Notes: generated by a model from the letters alone, not told the origin. Positions 35,090 through 45,486 are shown, numbered from the stretch's first letter. The stretch is DNA of 64,000 bases from Microbacterium sp. NIBRBAC000506063 (GCF_017968845.1 NZ_CP072876.1:2046001-2110000), one strand, 5' to 3'. Translations and numbers: made by a program.

Positions 35090-35905
35090 GCCAGGGCTCC
35101 GACCAGCCGCAGGAGCGACCCCAGGTCGTCGACGGCGTCGACGGGGAGCGTGGAGCGAAGCCGGCGATCGTGGCGCCGGCCAGCGGCATCCGTTCTCGCA
35201 GCGCCTTGATCGTCGCGCTCAGCGCCGCCACAGTCGCGCCGAAGGGCGCCGGGCTGGAGACCCCGCCGAACTGACCGGGGTCGAGCACGTCGACGTCGAC
35301 GTGGATGTAGACGCGGGAGGCGCCGGTCGCCGACACCGCCTCTGCCAGCGCCCCGGGGCGGTGAGCGCGTCGGCGGCCAATCGTGTCAGGGGAAGACGGT
35401 TCAGGGCGTCCTCCTCACCCGGGTCGATCTCGCGGGCGCCGACGAGCACGACGCGCTCGGCGTCGATGGCGGGGGAGAGCGTGAGACCGGGCGCGCCCTC
35501 GCCCAGGACGGCCCGCAGGGCCATCCCGGAGAACGCCCCGGAAGGGGAGCTCTCGGGCGTGTGGAGATCGGGATGGGCATCGCACCAGACCACCGCGACG
35601 TCGTCGGTTCCGCCCGGAAGCGCCGCGAGAGCGCCGACCGTGATGCCGCAGTCGCCGCCGACGACGATCACCGGTTCGTCGGCGTGCTCCTGCAGGGCCT
35701 CGCCGATGAGCGTCCGTGTGCGCTCCAGCGCGCTCTTGCGCAGGACGCCGCTGCCGAGCGACTCACCGGCCTCCAGCGGCACGTCGAGGATGTGGGTGGC
35801 CGCCCGCGGCAGGTCGCCGGCGATCGCGGTGGCGCCGTCGCGGAGCAGCATGGCGCGGGCCGCGGGCGACCCCTGCCACTGCGGGACGATGAGGAAGCGG
35901 GTCAT
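35086..35905 (-). CDS. Arginase/agmatinase/formiminoglutamase family hydrolase (two frameshifts)
   Basis: About 273 residues of the ureohydrolase fold with its three manganese motifs: GGDCGITVG, WCDAHPDLHTP (DAHXD) and HVDVDVLDPG (DXDXXDP). The frame changes near 35365 and 35150; restored, the chain ends LGSLLRLVGALA. Hydrolyses a guanidino or amidino compound; arginine is the likely but unproven substrate. Translationally coupled to the HExxH gene. Confidence 0.88.
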
Positions 35906-35942
35906 GGGAGGTTCTCTTCAGATCATGCGGACGGCTCCCGGC

Positions 35943-36029
35943 CGTTGAGCGAGTCGTGGAGCGAGGGAACGGAACGGGGTGACTCACCACGTTCCGACTC
36001 GGTCGCACGTCGCACACCCTCGCTCAACG
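35943..36029. repeat. Intergenic palindromic element B (CGTTGAGCGA ends)
   Basis: 87 bp bounded by CGTTGAGCGA (35943-35952) and TCGCTCAACG (36020-36029), matching the ends of the elements at 16291 and 43604. Lies between two minus-strand genes, just upstream of the arginase gene. Confidence 0.78.
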
Positions 36030-36070
36030 ACCGGGAGAGACGACTCGCGCGGCGCGAGGCCGCGGGAGGG

Positions 36071-36808
36071 TCAGTCCTCGATCGCGGCCTGCGTGGGCCC
36101 GCCGGCCTTCAGCTCGGCCAGCCGCGCCTCGACCTCGGTGAGCTCGCCGAGATCCTCCAGGCTCTCGAACTGGGCGTCCAGGCTCGATGCGGCCAGCTCG
36201 ATCTTGCCCTGGGCGAGCGCTTCCTGGCGACGGACCTTGTCCTCGAAACGACCGAGCTCGCTGGTCGGGTCGAGCACATTGATCGACGAGATCGCGTCCT
36301 GCACCTTGGTCTGCGCCTCGGCGACCTTGGCGCGCGAGAGCAGCTCGCTGCGCTTGGACTTGAGCTCCTCGAGCTTGACCTTCATCGTGTTCAGGCCGTC
36401 CTTGAGCTTGTCGACGACCTCGGTCTGGGCCGCGATCGTCGGCTCGGCGCTGGTGGCCTCGCGCTCGGCGGAGATCTGCCGCTGGAGTGCGATCTTCGCG
36501 AGGGAGTCGAACTTGTCGGCGTCGGCCGTGTTGCCGCTCGTGCGCAGCTCGTCGGCCTTCTTGCTCGCGGCGAGCGCCTTGTTGCCCCACTCACGGGCCG
36601 ACTGGACGTCTTCCTCGTGGTCGCGCTCGAGCAGGCGCAGGTTGCCGATCGTCTCGGCGATGGCCGCTTCCGCGTCGGCGATGCTGTTCGTGTAGTCACG
36701 CACGAGCTGGTCGATCATCTTCTGCGGGTCTTCCGCCGAGTCGATGAGCGCGTTGATGTTCGCTCGGACGAGGGTCGAGATGCGACCGAAGATGGACTGC
36801 TTTGCCAT
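36071..36808 (-). CDS. pspA: PspA/IM30 family membrane-stress protein
   Basis: Intact 245 residues, almost entirely predicted coiled coil. MAKQSIFGRISTLVRANINALIDSAEDPQKM is the PspA/Vipp1 amphipathic opening, shown here in two halves: MAKQSIFGRISTLVRANI and NALIDSAEDPQKMIDQLV. Binds stressed membranes from the cytosolic side. Start ATG 36808. It follows the TPM-domain gene by about 48 bp on the same strand, a pairing seen in many actinobacteria. Confidence 0.94.
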   Translation of the reverse strand: MAKQSIFGRISTLVRANINALIDSAEDPQKMIDQLVRDYTNSIADAEAAIAETIGNLRLLERDHEEDVQSAREWGNKALAASKKADELRTSGNTADADKFDSLAKIALQRQISAEREATSAEPTIAAQTEVVDKLKDGLNTMKVKLEELKSKRSELLSRAKVAEAQTKVQDAISSINVLDPTSELGRFEDKVRRQEALAQGKIELAASSLDAQFESLEDLGELTEVEARLAELKAGGPTQAAIED

Positions 36809-36855
36809 GGTTGGTTCCTTTCGTGGACGGATTCTGTTGTCGTTGAGTCGTGTGG

Positions 36856-38866
36856 TCAGAAGCGGCCGCCGCTGGAGCTGGAGCGCCCGCCTCCGCCCGA
36901 GCTGGATCGTCCGCCTCCGCCGCCGAAGCCGCCGACGGAGAAGCCTCCGCCGCTGGAGCTGGAGCGGCTGCTGCCGGAACTGCCGAAGAGGCCGCCGCCG
37001 CTGCTTCCCAGCTGCTGCCTCCGCCGCGGCCGCCGGTGGATCGGCCGATGAGGATGCCGCCGAGCAGGGCGCCGAGCGTGTCGTCCTGGCCGCCGCCGCC
37101 CCAGGATCCGCCGCCGCCCAGGAGCCAACATCGTACTGGGCCTGGCGGAGCGCTTCGCTCGCGAGCGCGTCGGCGCGCTGGGCGAGGGTGAGGGCGCGCA
37201 CCGGATCCGCCTCGGCGAGCCGCCCCGCCTCATCGCGACTGCTCCTCGCCTCGGCCAGACGGGTGCGGGCGCGCGATTCGACGGCGCCGCGGCGGTTCAG
37301 AATGAAGCTCTCGGCGGCGGAGAGCTGGGTGTCGGCGCGCTGCAGAGCGCCGGCCAGCAGGCTGCGCGCGTGCGCGATCTTCGCCTGCTCGTCTCGCACG
37401 CGCTGGACGATCTGATCGATCGAGGTGTTGGCGGCTTCGAGGATCCGCAGCGCTTCGACGGGGTCGCGACCCGTGTCGCCGAGCATGGCCTGTGCCCGCG
37501 CGAGATGCTGCCGGGTGGCGTCGATCGCCTGTGCGACGGCGCCGTCGGCGTCCGGAAGCGCCGCCGCTGTCTGCAGATCCTGCTGGAGGTCGGCGACGAG
37601 GGCGGCGCTGCGGTCCTCGGCGTCTTTGAGGTCGTTCGCCAGATGCTCCACGGCGTCCTCGAGCTGGGTCGCCTGCTGCACGGCGCCCTCGGCGGCGCGG
37701 ATCGATACCGCGGCGTCGCCGGTGCGGCCCTCTACGATCGCGTCGTCGGCGGCGTGGATCTGCTCGTCGGTGAACGACATCCGTACGCGCGCCTGTGCCG
37801 GGTTGTCGGCGACGGCAGAGATCGCAGCCGGAACATACGCCGCGGTCAGCCGAGCGAGGATCTGATCCGCCCGGTCGATCTCGGCACCGGCGGCCGCCCG
37901 GAGCGCCCGCACGTTCTCAAGAGCGGCGGGTGCGCTCTGCTCGAGCTCGCGCAACTCGTCGAAGTCGGCCTTGCGTTCTTCGAGCGACTCCGTGGACTCG
38001 GAGCAGAGCGCAAGGATGCGCGTGTTCCAGTCCCTGCGTTCCTGGTCGCTGTCGGGGATCTCGTCATCGAGCTTCTGCTTGAGCGAGAACGCCTCGTTGA
38101 GGTCTGTGCGCGCGGTCGCCAGCGCCGTGACGAACTCCGCGATCACCTCGTCGCCGAACTGCGCGCGGGCGTATTCCAGCTCCTGTTCGCTGGACCGGAC
38201 GAGGTCGTCGGTGCGTACGAGGGCGATGTTCGCCTGCTGCGCCAGTTCGGCGATCTCGGATTCCCGCTTCGCGTGCTCGGCGGCACGTCTGCGCGCGCGG
38301 CGGAGGAGCAAGACGACGACGATCACGGCCACGGCGACCGCGACGACGATGCCGATGATCGCCCACGTCCGCGCGTCGCGGGCCGGACCGTCGATGAGGA
38401 TGTCCTGTATCTCGGCCGCGGCGGCGTTGATCGCCCCTGCCCAGTCGTCGTTCCCGAGGGACGGCAGCATCGCGTTGGTGACCTTCGTCCGGTCGGCGGC
38501 CGAGAGCAGACCGTCGGCGCCGTTGATCGCGAACATCCGGGCATCGGTCGCGATGCCGATGAGGTACTGATGGTCGGCGAGACCGTTGCGTTCGGCGGTC
38601 TCCGAGACCCAGGCCCGGTCGTTCGCAGGAGTGGTGAACTCGGGAACGAAGACGAGGAACAGGTCGACGCCCGTGTCGCGTGCCAACTGCGCCAGTCGCT
38701 CGTCGCCGGCGGCTTCCTGCGCCGGTGTGAGCACGTCGCTCACGTCCGTGATGTAGGTGCCCGGACTCAGCGGGCCGGGGTCGGTCGCGGGCGCCGCCGT
38801 CGCCGCCCAGCCGGGAGCGAGGAAAGCCCATACGATGCCGATCGCGATCACCCAGCGAGCCCGCAT
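36856..38866 (-). CDS. Secreted/membrane TPM-domain protein with Gly/Ser-rich tail (two frameshifts)
   Basis: About 670 residues. N-terminal signal peptide (VIAIGIVWAFLAPGWAATAA), TPM domain (TYITDVSDVLTPAQE to about residue 165), a membrane helix IIGIVVAVAVAVIVVVLLLR, a long charged, coiled-coil-rich cytosolic part, and a C-terminal Gly/Ser-rich tail (SSSSGGGFSVGGFGGGGG). Frame changes near 37125 and 37030. TPM proteins are linked to phosphatase activity or photosystem repair elsewhere; here its job next to PspA suggests envelope stress. Confidence 0.85.
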
Positions 38867-38999
38867 CCCGCTCCCTCCGCTCGAACCGGCAACCCCACGG
38901 CACGAGTCTATGCACAGCCGCCGACGCGCGACAGTGCGGCCTCGCAAACGCCGTTCGCGGTGCGCGGAACGATCGTCGTTCGCACATACGCTGAGAGGC

Positions 39000-39842
39000 A
39001 TGCACGACAGGTACGGATCCGATGTGCTCGCGCCCGGGTGGCGCGAGCGCGCCGCGAAGGTCGTCCCGCAGGTCCCCGCCGAGGTGGATCTCGTGGTCGA
39101 GGTCGCCGAGGACGGCTTCTGCGGGGCCGTGACCAAGCGCGAGGGCGGCCTGGTCGAACTCGAGGACTTCCGCGGGAAGCGGCGCCTGTTCCCGATGGGG
39201 CGCGGGTTCCTCATCGACGGCGAGCCCGTCGAGCTCGTCGCGCCGGCGGTGGCGCAGGCCGCGCGAGGGCGCACGGCATCCGGATCCTTCGCGGTCGCGG
39301 ATGCGCGGGCGCGCACGGCGCTGCCCAGCCGCATCCTCGTCGAGGGACGGCACGATGCCGAGCTCGTCGAGAAGGTGTGGGGCGATGACCTGCGGATCGA
39401 GGGCGTCGTCGTGGAGTACCTCGAGGGCGTCGATCTGCTGGACGATCTGCTGCGCGCCGAGCCGCCCAGCGCCGAGCGCCGCTATGGTGTGCTCGTCGAC
39501 CACCTCGTGCCCGGGTCGAAGGAGTCGCGGATCGCCCAGGCGATCGAGCGCGGACCTCACGGGCGTTTCGTGCGGATCGTGGGGCATCCCTTCGTGGACG
39601 TCTGGCAGTGCGTGACCCCGGCTGCTCTCGGCATCCGAGCCTGGCCCGAGATCCCGCGCGGCACCGACTGGAAGACCGGCGTGTGCCGGGCGTTCGGCTG
39701 GCCGGCATCTGATCAGGCCGACATCGCCCATGCCTGGAAGCGGATCCTCGGTCGGGTGGGGTCGTTCCGCGACCTGGAGCCGGCGCTCCTGGGTCGTGTG
39801 GAGGAGCTGATCGACTTCGTGACGGCTCCTCCCGCTCGCTGA
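39000..39842 (+). CDS. DUF3097 family protein
   Basis: Intact 280 residues, actinobacteria-specific. MHDRYGSDVLAPGWRERAA at the start, LPSRILVEGRHDAELVEKVW in the middle (a Toprim-like segment with an acidic EGRHDAEL motif), and YGVLVDHLVPGSKESRIA. The Toprim resemblance is from sequence only; function is not established. Stop is followed by a short CTCGCT/AGCGAG hairpin. Confidence 0.88.
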   Translation: MHDRYGSDVLAPGWRERAAKVVPQVPAEVDLVVEVAEDGFCGAVTKREGGLVELEDFRGKRRLFPMGRGFLIDGEPVELVAPAVAQAARGRTASGSFAVADARARTALPSRILVEGRHDAELVEKVWGDDLRIEGVVVEYLEGVDLLDDLLRAEPPSAERRYGVLVDHLVPGSKESRIAQAIERGPHGRFVRIVGHPFVDVWQCVTPAALGIRAWPEIPRGTDWKTGVCRAFGWPASDQADIAHAWKRILGRVGSFRDLEPALLGRVEELIDFVTAPPAR

Positions 39843-39940
39843 GCGAGGGCGCGCGGTGACCCGGGACGCGCGTTCCCGATCCGGGATGCGCGTTCCCGCC
39901 CTGACTCGGAGGGGCCGCACGTGATCGACGTGAGAGCGGG

Positions 39941-40030
39941 CGAGATCGGCCCCACGCACGCTGCGCTCACCGATATCGGTCCGATACGCACTGCACTCAC
40001 CGATACCGGTCCGATGCATGCTGCGCTCAC
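39941..40030. repeat. Three tandem 30-bp direct repeats
   Basis: Three diverged copies at 39941-39970, 39971-40000 and 40001-40030. The shared core is ATCGGTCCGA, then CTGCGCTCACCGAT. They lie in the 225-bp gap between DUF3097 and the stop of the convergent HNH gene; in one frame each copy would code for ten residues. Confidence 0.75.
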
Positions 40031-40067
40031 TGACGCCGTTGAGGCTCGTTCGTTCGGGCTCGTTGGT

Positions 40068-41678
40068 TCAGTCTCGTCGGTTCAGGCGGCGACATCGACG
40101 GTCGACGTCGGGGCGCGGAAGCGTTGCGGGGCGGACCGATGTCGCCCCAGAGATATCGCCGCGACAGCCGTGGCGCGAGAACGATCGGCGACGCCGAGGG
40201 ATGGTCCTCGGCGGATGCAGGAGGAAGTCCTGGGCGCCGCCTCGCGTGATGCGCCATCCGCCGTGGTGAAGCTGCATGTGGTGGAATCGGCAGAGCAGGA
40301 TGCCGCGATCGATGTCGGTGCGCCCCTGATCTCGGTCGAACTGGTCGATATGGTGGGCCTCGCAGTAGGAGGGCGGTCGGTCGCAGCCCTTCCATCGGCA
40401 TCCGCCGTCGCGGATCGCCAGCGCGATGCGCTGCTTCGAAGAGAACAGGCGTTGCTCACGACCGAGGTAGAGCGGGTTGCCGTCGTGGTCGAGGTGACAC
40501 TCGGTGGTTCCCGATTCGCATGCGTGCTGCGAGAGCACCCACGCCGGAAGAGCCGTGCCGTCGTCTTCGGCGATGCCGATCGCGGCACCGCCGCTCGTGG
40601 CCGCCTGCTGGGCCTCATGGGTGATGATGAGCCTCACGCCGGCCTGCCGGCTGCCGAAGACGTTCTTGGCGTCGGCGAGTATGCCGGCCTTGAGGATGTC
40701 GATGATGAGGTCGTAGGCGAGCTGGTTGTTGTCGCGGGTGTCGGCGACGAGTTCTTCGGCCCGCACCTTCTCTTCGCGATCGACGAAACGGGGCCGCCGC
40801 GTCGGGGACGCAGCGCGGCGCCGATCGCGCTCGACAGCCACAGCGCCGCATGATCGTCGAGCACCATTGACGCGCGGTGCTGACCGTGCTCATCGACCCA
40901 TTGCCGGAACGAGCGGTTCTCGAATCGCTGCGCATAGCGACGCTCCGCGCCCTCGGGTCGAGCTGATCGCGCAGCGCTCGCGCGGCGCGCCCGAGCTCTT
41001 CCACCGTGCGGTGCGCGGCCTCGTCGATGAGCTGTTCTGCCGCCAAGGACCACGCTTCGCGGGCCGCAGCGTCAGCGGCAGCACGCGTGGCGACTTCATC
41101 GATCGAGGCAGCGGAATCATCGCCCGCACCGCTCGCCTCGGTCACCGGCGGCTCGCCCAGCCCTTTCCGGATCGCGTGGTGCTGCTCCGCCGAGATCCGC
41201 TGCGCGGTGATCGCGCGACCGAGCGGTGCATGCCACGGCTCGGTCGCGCGCGCAGCATCGTGCATCCCGGCAGCCGGTTCACCCTCACCCGCCGCTCCGG
41301 TGTCGGGCGGCGAGCCGACCGGCGCGGCAGCGGCACCGCTGCTCTCCAAGAGAGTCGCTCCGAGCTGCACCTGCTTGGCCGCCTCGGCCCGCGTCGTTCC
41401 GGTGAGATCTTGCAGTAGCGAGGCGGCGCTGCGGTGCCCGCGTGCCTGCGCGAGCCCGGCGTGCCCATGCCGACGGCTCGACCGCGCGCTGATCACACCG
41501 CTGGCTGCCGCCCGCACGATGCCTGCCAGCTTCGCGAGCTGGTCTGCCTCGGCGAGAACCGCCACCACCGCATCGTCGTCGAGCGCTGCGACCACTTGTG
41601 TAACGGAATCGACCTCTGCCCCGCCAGCCGCGCGCGCAACCCCTCGAGGGAGTCGGCGATCGAGGCGAAGAACGTCAT
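40068..41678 (-). CDS. DUF222/HNH endonuclease, 13E12-repeat family (three frameshifts)
   Basis: About 538 residues. N-terminal DUF222 region (MTFFASIADSLEGLRARLAG, then ATLLESSGAAAAP) and a C-terminal HNH nuclease: CRWKGCDRPPSYCEAHHIDQ, then ILLCRFHHMQLHHGGW. Frame changes near 41620, 40960 and 40810. These genes are multicopy and mobile-looking in actinobacteria, and several in mycobacteria are DNA-damage induced. A LexA-like box stands 30 bp upstream of the start. Confidence 0.88.
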
Positions 41679-41973
41679 ACGTCAAGACTCTCAGTGACCA
41701 CCGACATTCGAACGAAGTTTCGACCGCATGAGTATCACGAAAAGATAACGGATGTCGTTGGCCTTTCAGAGCGTGAGACGCGAGGCGCCAGCGTGGACAT
41801 CGCCGACATGATCTCAGTCCGCCCGGTGACGAGCGAGTGGACCCCTGCCTGCCGAGGCGACGCAGAACGAGGTCGCATCCGCCGTGAACGCGTGCGTTGC
41901 TCGCTGCTCACGTGCGTCGAGAAGGAGAGCCGGGAGCGAGCGGACCGGCTCCGGCACCCGGTACCCTTGACCC
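41679..41973. other. 295-bp intergenic region between the HNH gene and trmB
   Basis: Divergent promoter region holding the LexA-like box near its left end and an AT-richer stretch at 41730-41765. No further gene or RNA structure was recognised. Confidence 0.5.
41708..41723 (-). promoter_or_regulatory. LexA-like SOS box before the DUF222/HNH gene
   Basis: TCGAACGAAGTTTCGA matches the actinobacterial consensus TCGAAC-N4-GTTCGA in all but one position. It lies 30 bp upstream of the start codon at 41678, in position to block transcription. Confidence 0.6.
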
Positions 41974-42729
41974 ATGCCCGAACCGCGCACCTTCCGCGAT
42001 GAACCCGTCTCGTTCGTGCGCCGCAGCGGTCGGATGTCGGAGGCCCAGGAGCGCGCCTTCACCGATCTCGCTCCGCACTACCTGCTCGACGTCCCCCGCG
42101 ACATCGCGTCCACCTCGGTGCACCCCGAGGCCCGGCTCGACCCGGCATCCGAGTACGGACGCGAGGCGCCCCTGATCGTGGAGATCGGCTCCGGACAGGG
42201 CCATGCGATCGTCGCGGCTGCTGCCTCCCGCCCCGGCGACGACTTCCTCGCCGTCGAGGTGTTCCGGCGGGCCTGGCCCGCACGATGCTCGACGCAGACA
42301 AGGCGGGCGCGCGCAACCTTCGGCTCGTCGAGGCCAACGCTCCGGAGGTGCTGCAGAGCTTCCTGCCTCAGGGCGCGGCATCCGAGGTCTGGATCTTCTT
42401 CCCCGACCCTGGCACAAGAAGCGCCACACGAAGCGCCGCATGGTGCGCGAGGGCTTCGGCCCTACCGCCGCCCGCGCCCTGCGCGACGGCGGCGTGCTGC
42501 GACTGGCGACCGACTGGGAGGACTACGCGCTGCAGATGCGCGCGGTGCTCGATGCCGAGCCGCTTCTCGAGCGCGCCTTCGAGGGGAGTGGGCCGAGCGC
42601 TACGAAGGGCGGATCATGACCGCCTTCGAGCGCAAGGGGCTCGCCAAGGGGCGCGACATCCGCGATCTGACCTACCGGCGGAAGCCGCGCACAGGCGATG
42701 GGCCGAGCGACCACGAGGAGCCGGCATGA
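41974..42729 (+). CDS. trmB: tRNA (guanine-N7-)-methyltransferase (three frameshifts)
   Basis: About 252 residues; methylates G46 of tRNA. Opening FVRRSGRMSEAQERAF, SAM site LIVEIGSGQGHAIVAAA, WIFFPDP followed by KKRHTKRRMV (the catalytic and tRNA-binding block) and GGVLRLATDWEDYA. Frame changes near 42265, 42410 and 42590, the last fitting a lost C in a GGGCGAG run. Overlaps the CPBP-like gene by 4 bp. Confidence 0.92.
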   Translation: MPEPRTFRDEPVSFVRRSGRMSEAQERAFTDLAPHYLLDVPRDIASTSVHPEARLDPASEYGREAPLIVEIGSGQGHAIVAAAASRPGDDFLAVEVFRRAWPARCSTQTRRARATFGSSRPTLRRCCRASCLRARHPRSGSSSPTLAQEAPHEAPHGARGLRPYRRPRPARRRRAATGDRLGGLRAADARGARCRAASRARLRGEWAERYEGRIMTAFERKGLAKGRDIRDLTYRRKPRTGDGPSDHEEPA

Positions 42730-43563
42730 GCCACGCCGAGGTCGCCGTAGAGCGCCGGGTGGGCATCGGCCTGATCCCCGCGGTGCTGGTCTGTCTCGCC
42801 GCTCCTGCGCTGTTCGTCCTGGAGATCTCGTGGCTCGGGTGGCTGCTGCTCGCGGCCGGCGTGGGCGGAGCACTGCTGATCGAGAGACAGCGCGCGACGG
42901 CATCCGACCCTCCCTCACCCGCGACCTCGCGCTCATCGCGATCGGCATGCTCATCGTGAGCCTCGTGCCGCTGGCAGCCAAACTCGACAACCTCGCCTTC
43001 CTGCGGTTCACCCTCGCCCTCGGCGGGCGGTCGTGGTGCCCTACGTGATCTCACGCTTCGTCTTCCGTGACCGGGCGATCAGCTTTCCGTGGCGGGGAGG
43101 CGGCCGCTGGGGCGCGCTGCACTGGGGCTGGCTCGTGGGCGTGCTCGTGCTCGGCTGGCTGATCCTGCCGTTCTACTTCATCACCTCCGGCGTCTACCAG
43201 AACTGGCCCGTCGTCGACACGCCCGACCTCATCGCGCGCCTCTTCGTCGGCGTCGGCGCCGTCGGCATCTGGGACGAGCTGTTCTTCATCTGCACCGTCT
43301 TCGTGCTGCTGCGCCGGCACTTCCCGGATGCCGTGGCGAACGTCCTGCAGGCGACCGTCTTCGTGTCGTTCCTGTGGGAGCTGGGCTACCGCGAGTGGGG
43401 CCCGCTGCTGACGATCCCCTTCGCGCTGCTCCAGGGCTGGATCTTCCTGCGCACGCGATCCCTCGCCTATGTCGTCACCGTGCACCTGCTCTTCGACGCG
43501 GTCGTCTTCGCCGTGCTCGTGCACGCCCACAACCCGGGGATGTGGGAGATCTTCCTGGTCTGA
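42726..43563 (+). CDS. CPBP/Abi-like membrane protein (two frameshifts)
   Basis: About 279 residues with roughly eight helices. The end resembles the CPBP intramembrane protease family: WDELFFICTVFVLLRRHF in place of the EEXXXR motif and VVTVHLLFDAVVF with the conserved HXXXD. The first glutamate of the usual EE pair is replaced by Asp, so activity is uncertain. Frame changes near 42910 and 43030. Translationally coupled to trmB. Confidence 0.7.
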
Positions 43564-43572
43564 GGCCTATCA

Positions 43573-43595
43573 GCGCTCGTGCTGCGCACGAGCGC
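43573..43595 (+). terminator. Hairpin after the trmB-CPBP pair
   Basis: GCGCTCGTGC pairs perfectly with GCACGAGCGC across a three-base loop, 10 bp after the CPBP stop. Probable terminator; element C follows directly. Confidence 0.72.
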
Positions 43596-43603
43596 AACCC
43601 GAT

Positions 43604-43698
43604 CGTTGAGCGAGAGCGGCGAAGCCGATCGAGACGAAACGCCCTGGCTTGGATGCTATCGACGCCCGTGCGATTCGACTCGCTGCGCTCACTCAACG
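43604..43698. repeat. Intergenic palindromic element C (CGTTGAGCGA ends)
   Basis: 95 bp bounded by CGTTGAGCGA (43604-43613) and TCACTCAACG (43689-43698), one mismatch in the right end. Contains GAGACGAAACGC, also found in element A. Lies between convergent genes. Confidence 0.78.
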
Positions 43699-43725
43699 AC
43701 CTGAGGGGAGGCGGGTGCCGGAGCC

Positions 43726-45363
43726 TCATGCGCCGGATGCCGCCGGCAGTCCCAGCTCCGGCCATCCCGCAAGATCGCGCCGCATCTGCCGATCGTGCGT
43801 CGCGATCACGACGACGGCCTCCGTGGCATCCAGCGCCTCGGTCAACTCGTCGACGAGCGCGATGGAGAGGTGGTTCGTCGGCTCGTCGAGCAGCAGCAGA
43901 TGCGGCCGGGCCGCAAGGGCGAGTGCGAGGTCGACCCGGCGCTGCTGGCCCATCGACAGCGCGGAGAAGGGCTTCGCGGCATCCGCGGCCCCGAGCAGTC
44001 CGAGCGCCGACAGCGAGGGACGTCGCCGGAACCCCACCCGCCCTCACGGCGCAGCCTCTCGAGGCGGCGCTCGAACAGCTCCCGCGCACTGAGCGCGCTC
44101 ACCAGCGACGATTCCTGCGCGAGGAGCTCGATGCGGGCGGCACGGGCGCGCCGCACCTCGCCGCCCGTCGGCTCCAGCGAACCGGCGAGCACGCCCAGCA
44201 GGCTGGACTTCCCGGTGCCGTTGGGACCCGTGATGAGCAGGCGGTCGCCGGACTCCAGCACAAGCGTCACCGGCTCCTCCAGACGCCCCGCCACGCGCAC
44301 GTCCTCGGCACGCACGAGCGTGACGCTCGGGCGGGCCGGCAGCTCCGGCATCCGGAATCGCAGCGGTGGCTCGGGCACCGTGACCGCGTGCCTCTCCAGC
44401 TCGTCGCGTCGACGGTGCACCGACCGCACGAGTGCCGGTGCCCGCGTCGCCCGCTGATGCTTTCCGGTGCCCTTCGGGGGACGCCAGCCCGAGACGAGCC
44501 GGTTCTGCGCCTCGGAGAGATCCTGCGTCAGCCGGGCGTGCTCGGCGCGCTCCCGTTCGTGCTCGGCGACCCAGCGCTCCCACTCGGCCTCACGCCCCTC
44601 ACGGTAGGCGGCGAATCCACCGCCGTAGACACGCGCGCGGCCGTCCTTGCTGGGGTCCAGGTCGAGGATGGCGGTGGCGGCATCCGACAGCAGGGCACGA
44701 TCGTGACTGACGATCACGACGCCGCCGCGATGGGCGCGCAGCGCGCGCGTGAGGAAGTCGAGCCCGTCGGCGTCGAGGTGATTGGTCGGCTCGTCCAGCA
44801 GCAGGAAGTCGTGATCGGCGCCGAGCAGGCACGCCAGCCGCACCCGGTAGCGCTGGCCGACCGAGAGCGTCGACAGCGGGCGGGCGCGGTCGGTCTCGGC
44901 GCCGAGCGCCTCCAGCGCGATGTCCACGCGCCGGTCGGCGTCCCAGGCGTCGAGCTGCTCCGCCGCGCGGAGCGCCTCGGCGTAGGCCTCGGCCGCGCCG
45001 ACGGGGTCGTCTGCGAGATCGGATGCCGCGGCATCCAGCGCCGTCAACGCGGTACGTGCCGCGGCCAGCTCGATGTCGATCACGTCGCCGACGGTGCGGT
45101 CGTCGTGGGCGGGCAGCGACTGCTCGGCGACTCCGAGGGTGCCGTGGAGGCGCACCTCACCGGCATCCGGGGCGAGAGAACCCGCCAGGACGTGCAGGAG
45201 CGTGGACTTGCCGCGGCCGTTCTCGCCGACGACCCCCAGCGCGAGCCGGGGAGATGAGCATGTCGACGCCGGCCAGAACCGGGCGACCGGAGCGGGCGAC
45301 GTGGATATCGGATGCGGACAACTGCGCCTGCGCGCGGGCAGGCAGGGAGATGGTGATGGTCAC
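43726..45363 (-). CDS. ABC-F family ATPase (ribosome-protection/translation type), two frameshifts
   Basis: About 546 residues with two ABC domains and no membrane segment. First domain: VGENGRGKST, LSVGQRYRVRLACLL, FLLLDEPTNHLD; linker rich in charged residues (ERWVAEHERERAEHARL); second domain: ITGPNGTGKSSLLGVLAG, LSMGQQRRVDLALAL, LLLLDEPTNHLS. Frame changes near 45255 and 44040. It resembles antibiotic-resistance ABC-F proteins of the Vga/Lsa/ARE type; the drug, if any, cannot be inferred. A leader peptide and hairpin precede it. Confidence 0.9.
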
Positions 45364-45422
45364 GAGGGGTTCCTCTGGATCTGAGTGCGGTCGCGCAGGC
45401 GAGTGCGCGCGGATACGCGAAG

Positions 45423-45454
45423 GACCTCCACCGCCCGGAGCGGGCGGAGAGGTC
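45423..45454 (-). promoter_or_regulatory. Leader hairpin upstream of the ABC-F gene
   Basis: GACCTC (45423-45428) pairs with GAGGTC (45449-45454), and the inner CCGCCC with GGGCGG. It begins 8 bp after the leader peptide stop. A stalled ribosome on the leader could change its folding. Confidence 0.65.
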
Positions 45455-45462
45455 AGCTCAGA

Positions 45463-45486
45463 TCAGATGAAGAAGTACCACTGCAC
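45463..45486 (-). CDS. Leader peptide of the ABC-F gene (MQWYFFI)
   Basis: GTG start, seven codons and TGA encode M-Q-W-Y-F-F-I, about 100 bp upstream of the ABC-F start. The content of aromatic residues and the following hairpin are typical of drug-sensing attenuation leaders. It is too short to call from coding potential alone; support is its position and the hairpin. Confidence 0.55.
   Translation of the reverse strand: MQWYFFI

Noticed and set aside
37370..39388. Long plus-strand frame across the TPM-domain gene
   Set aside because: Antisense to the TPM protein, which has a signal peptide, domain and helix; only the DUF3097 region on this strand is real, in a frame starting at 39000.
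39941..40030. CRISPR array
   Set aside because: The 30-bp units are directly joined without spacers and diverge from each other.
43089..45257. Long plus-strand frame (about 720 codons) over the ABC-F gene
   Set aside because: Antisense to two complete ABC domains; no recognisable motifs.
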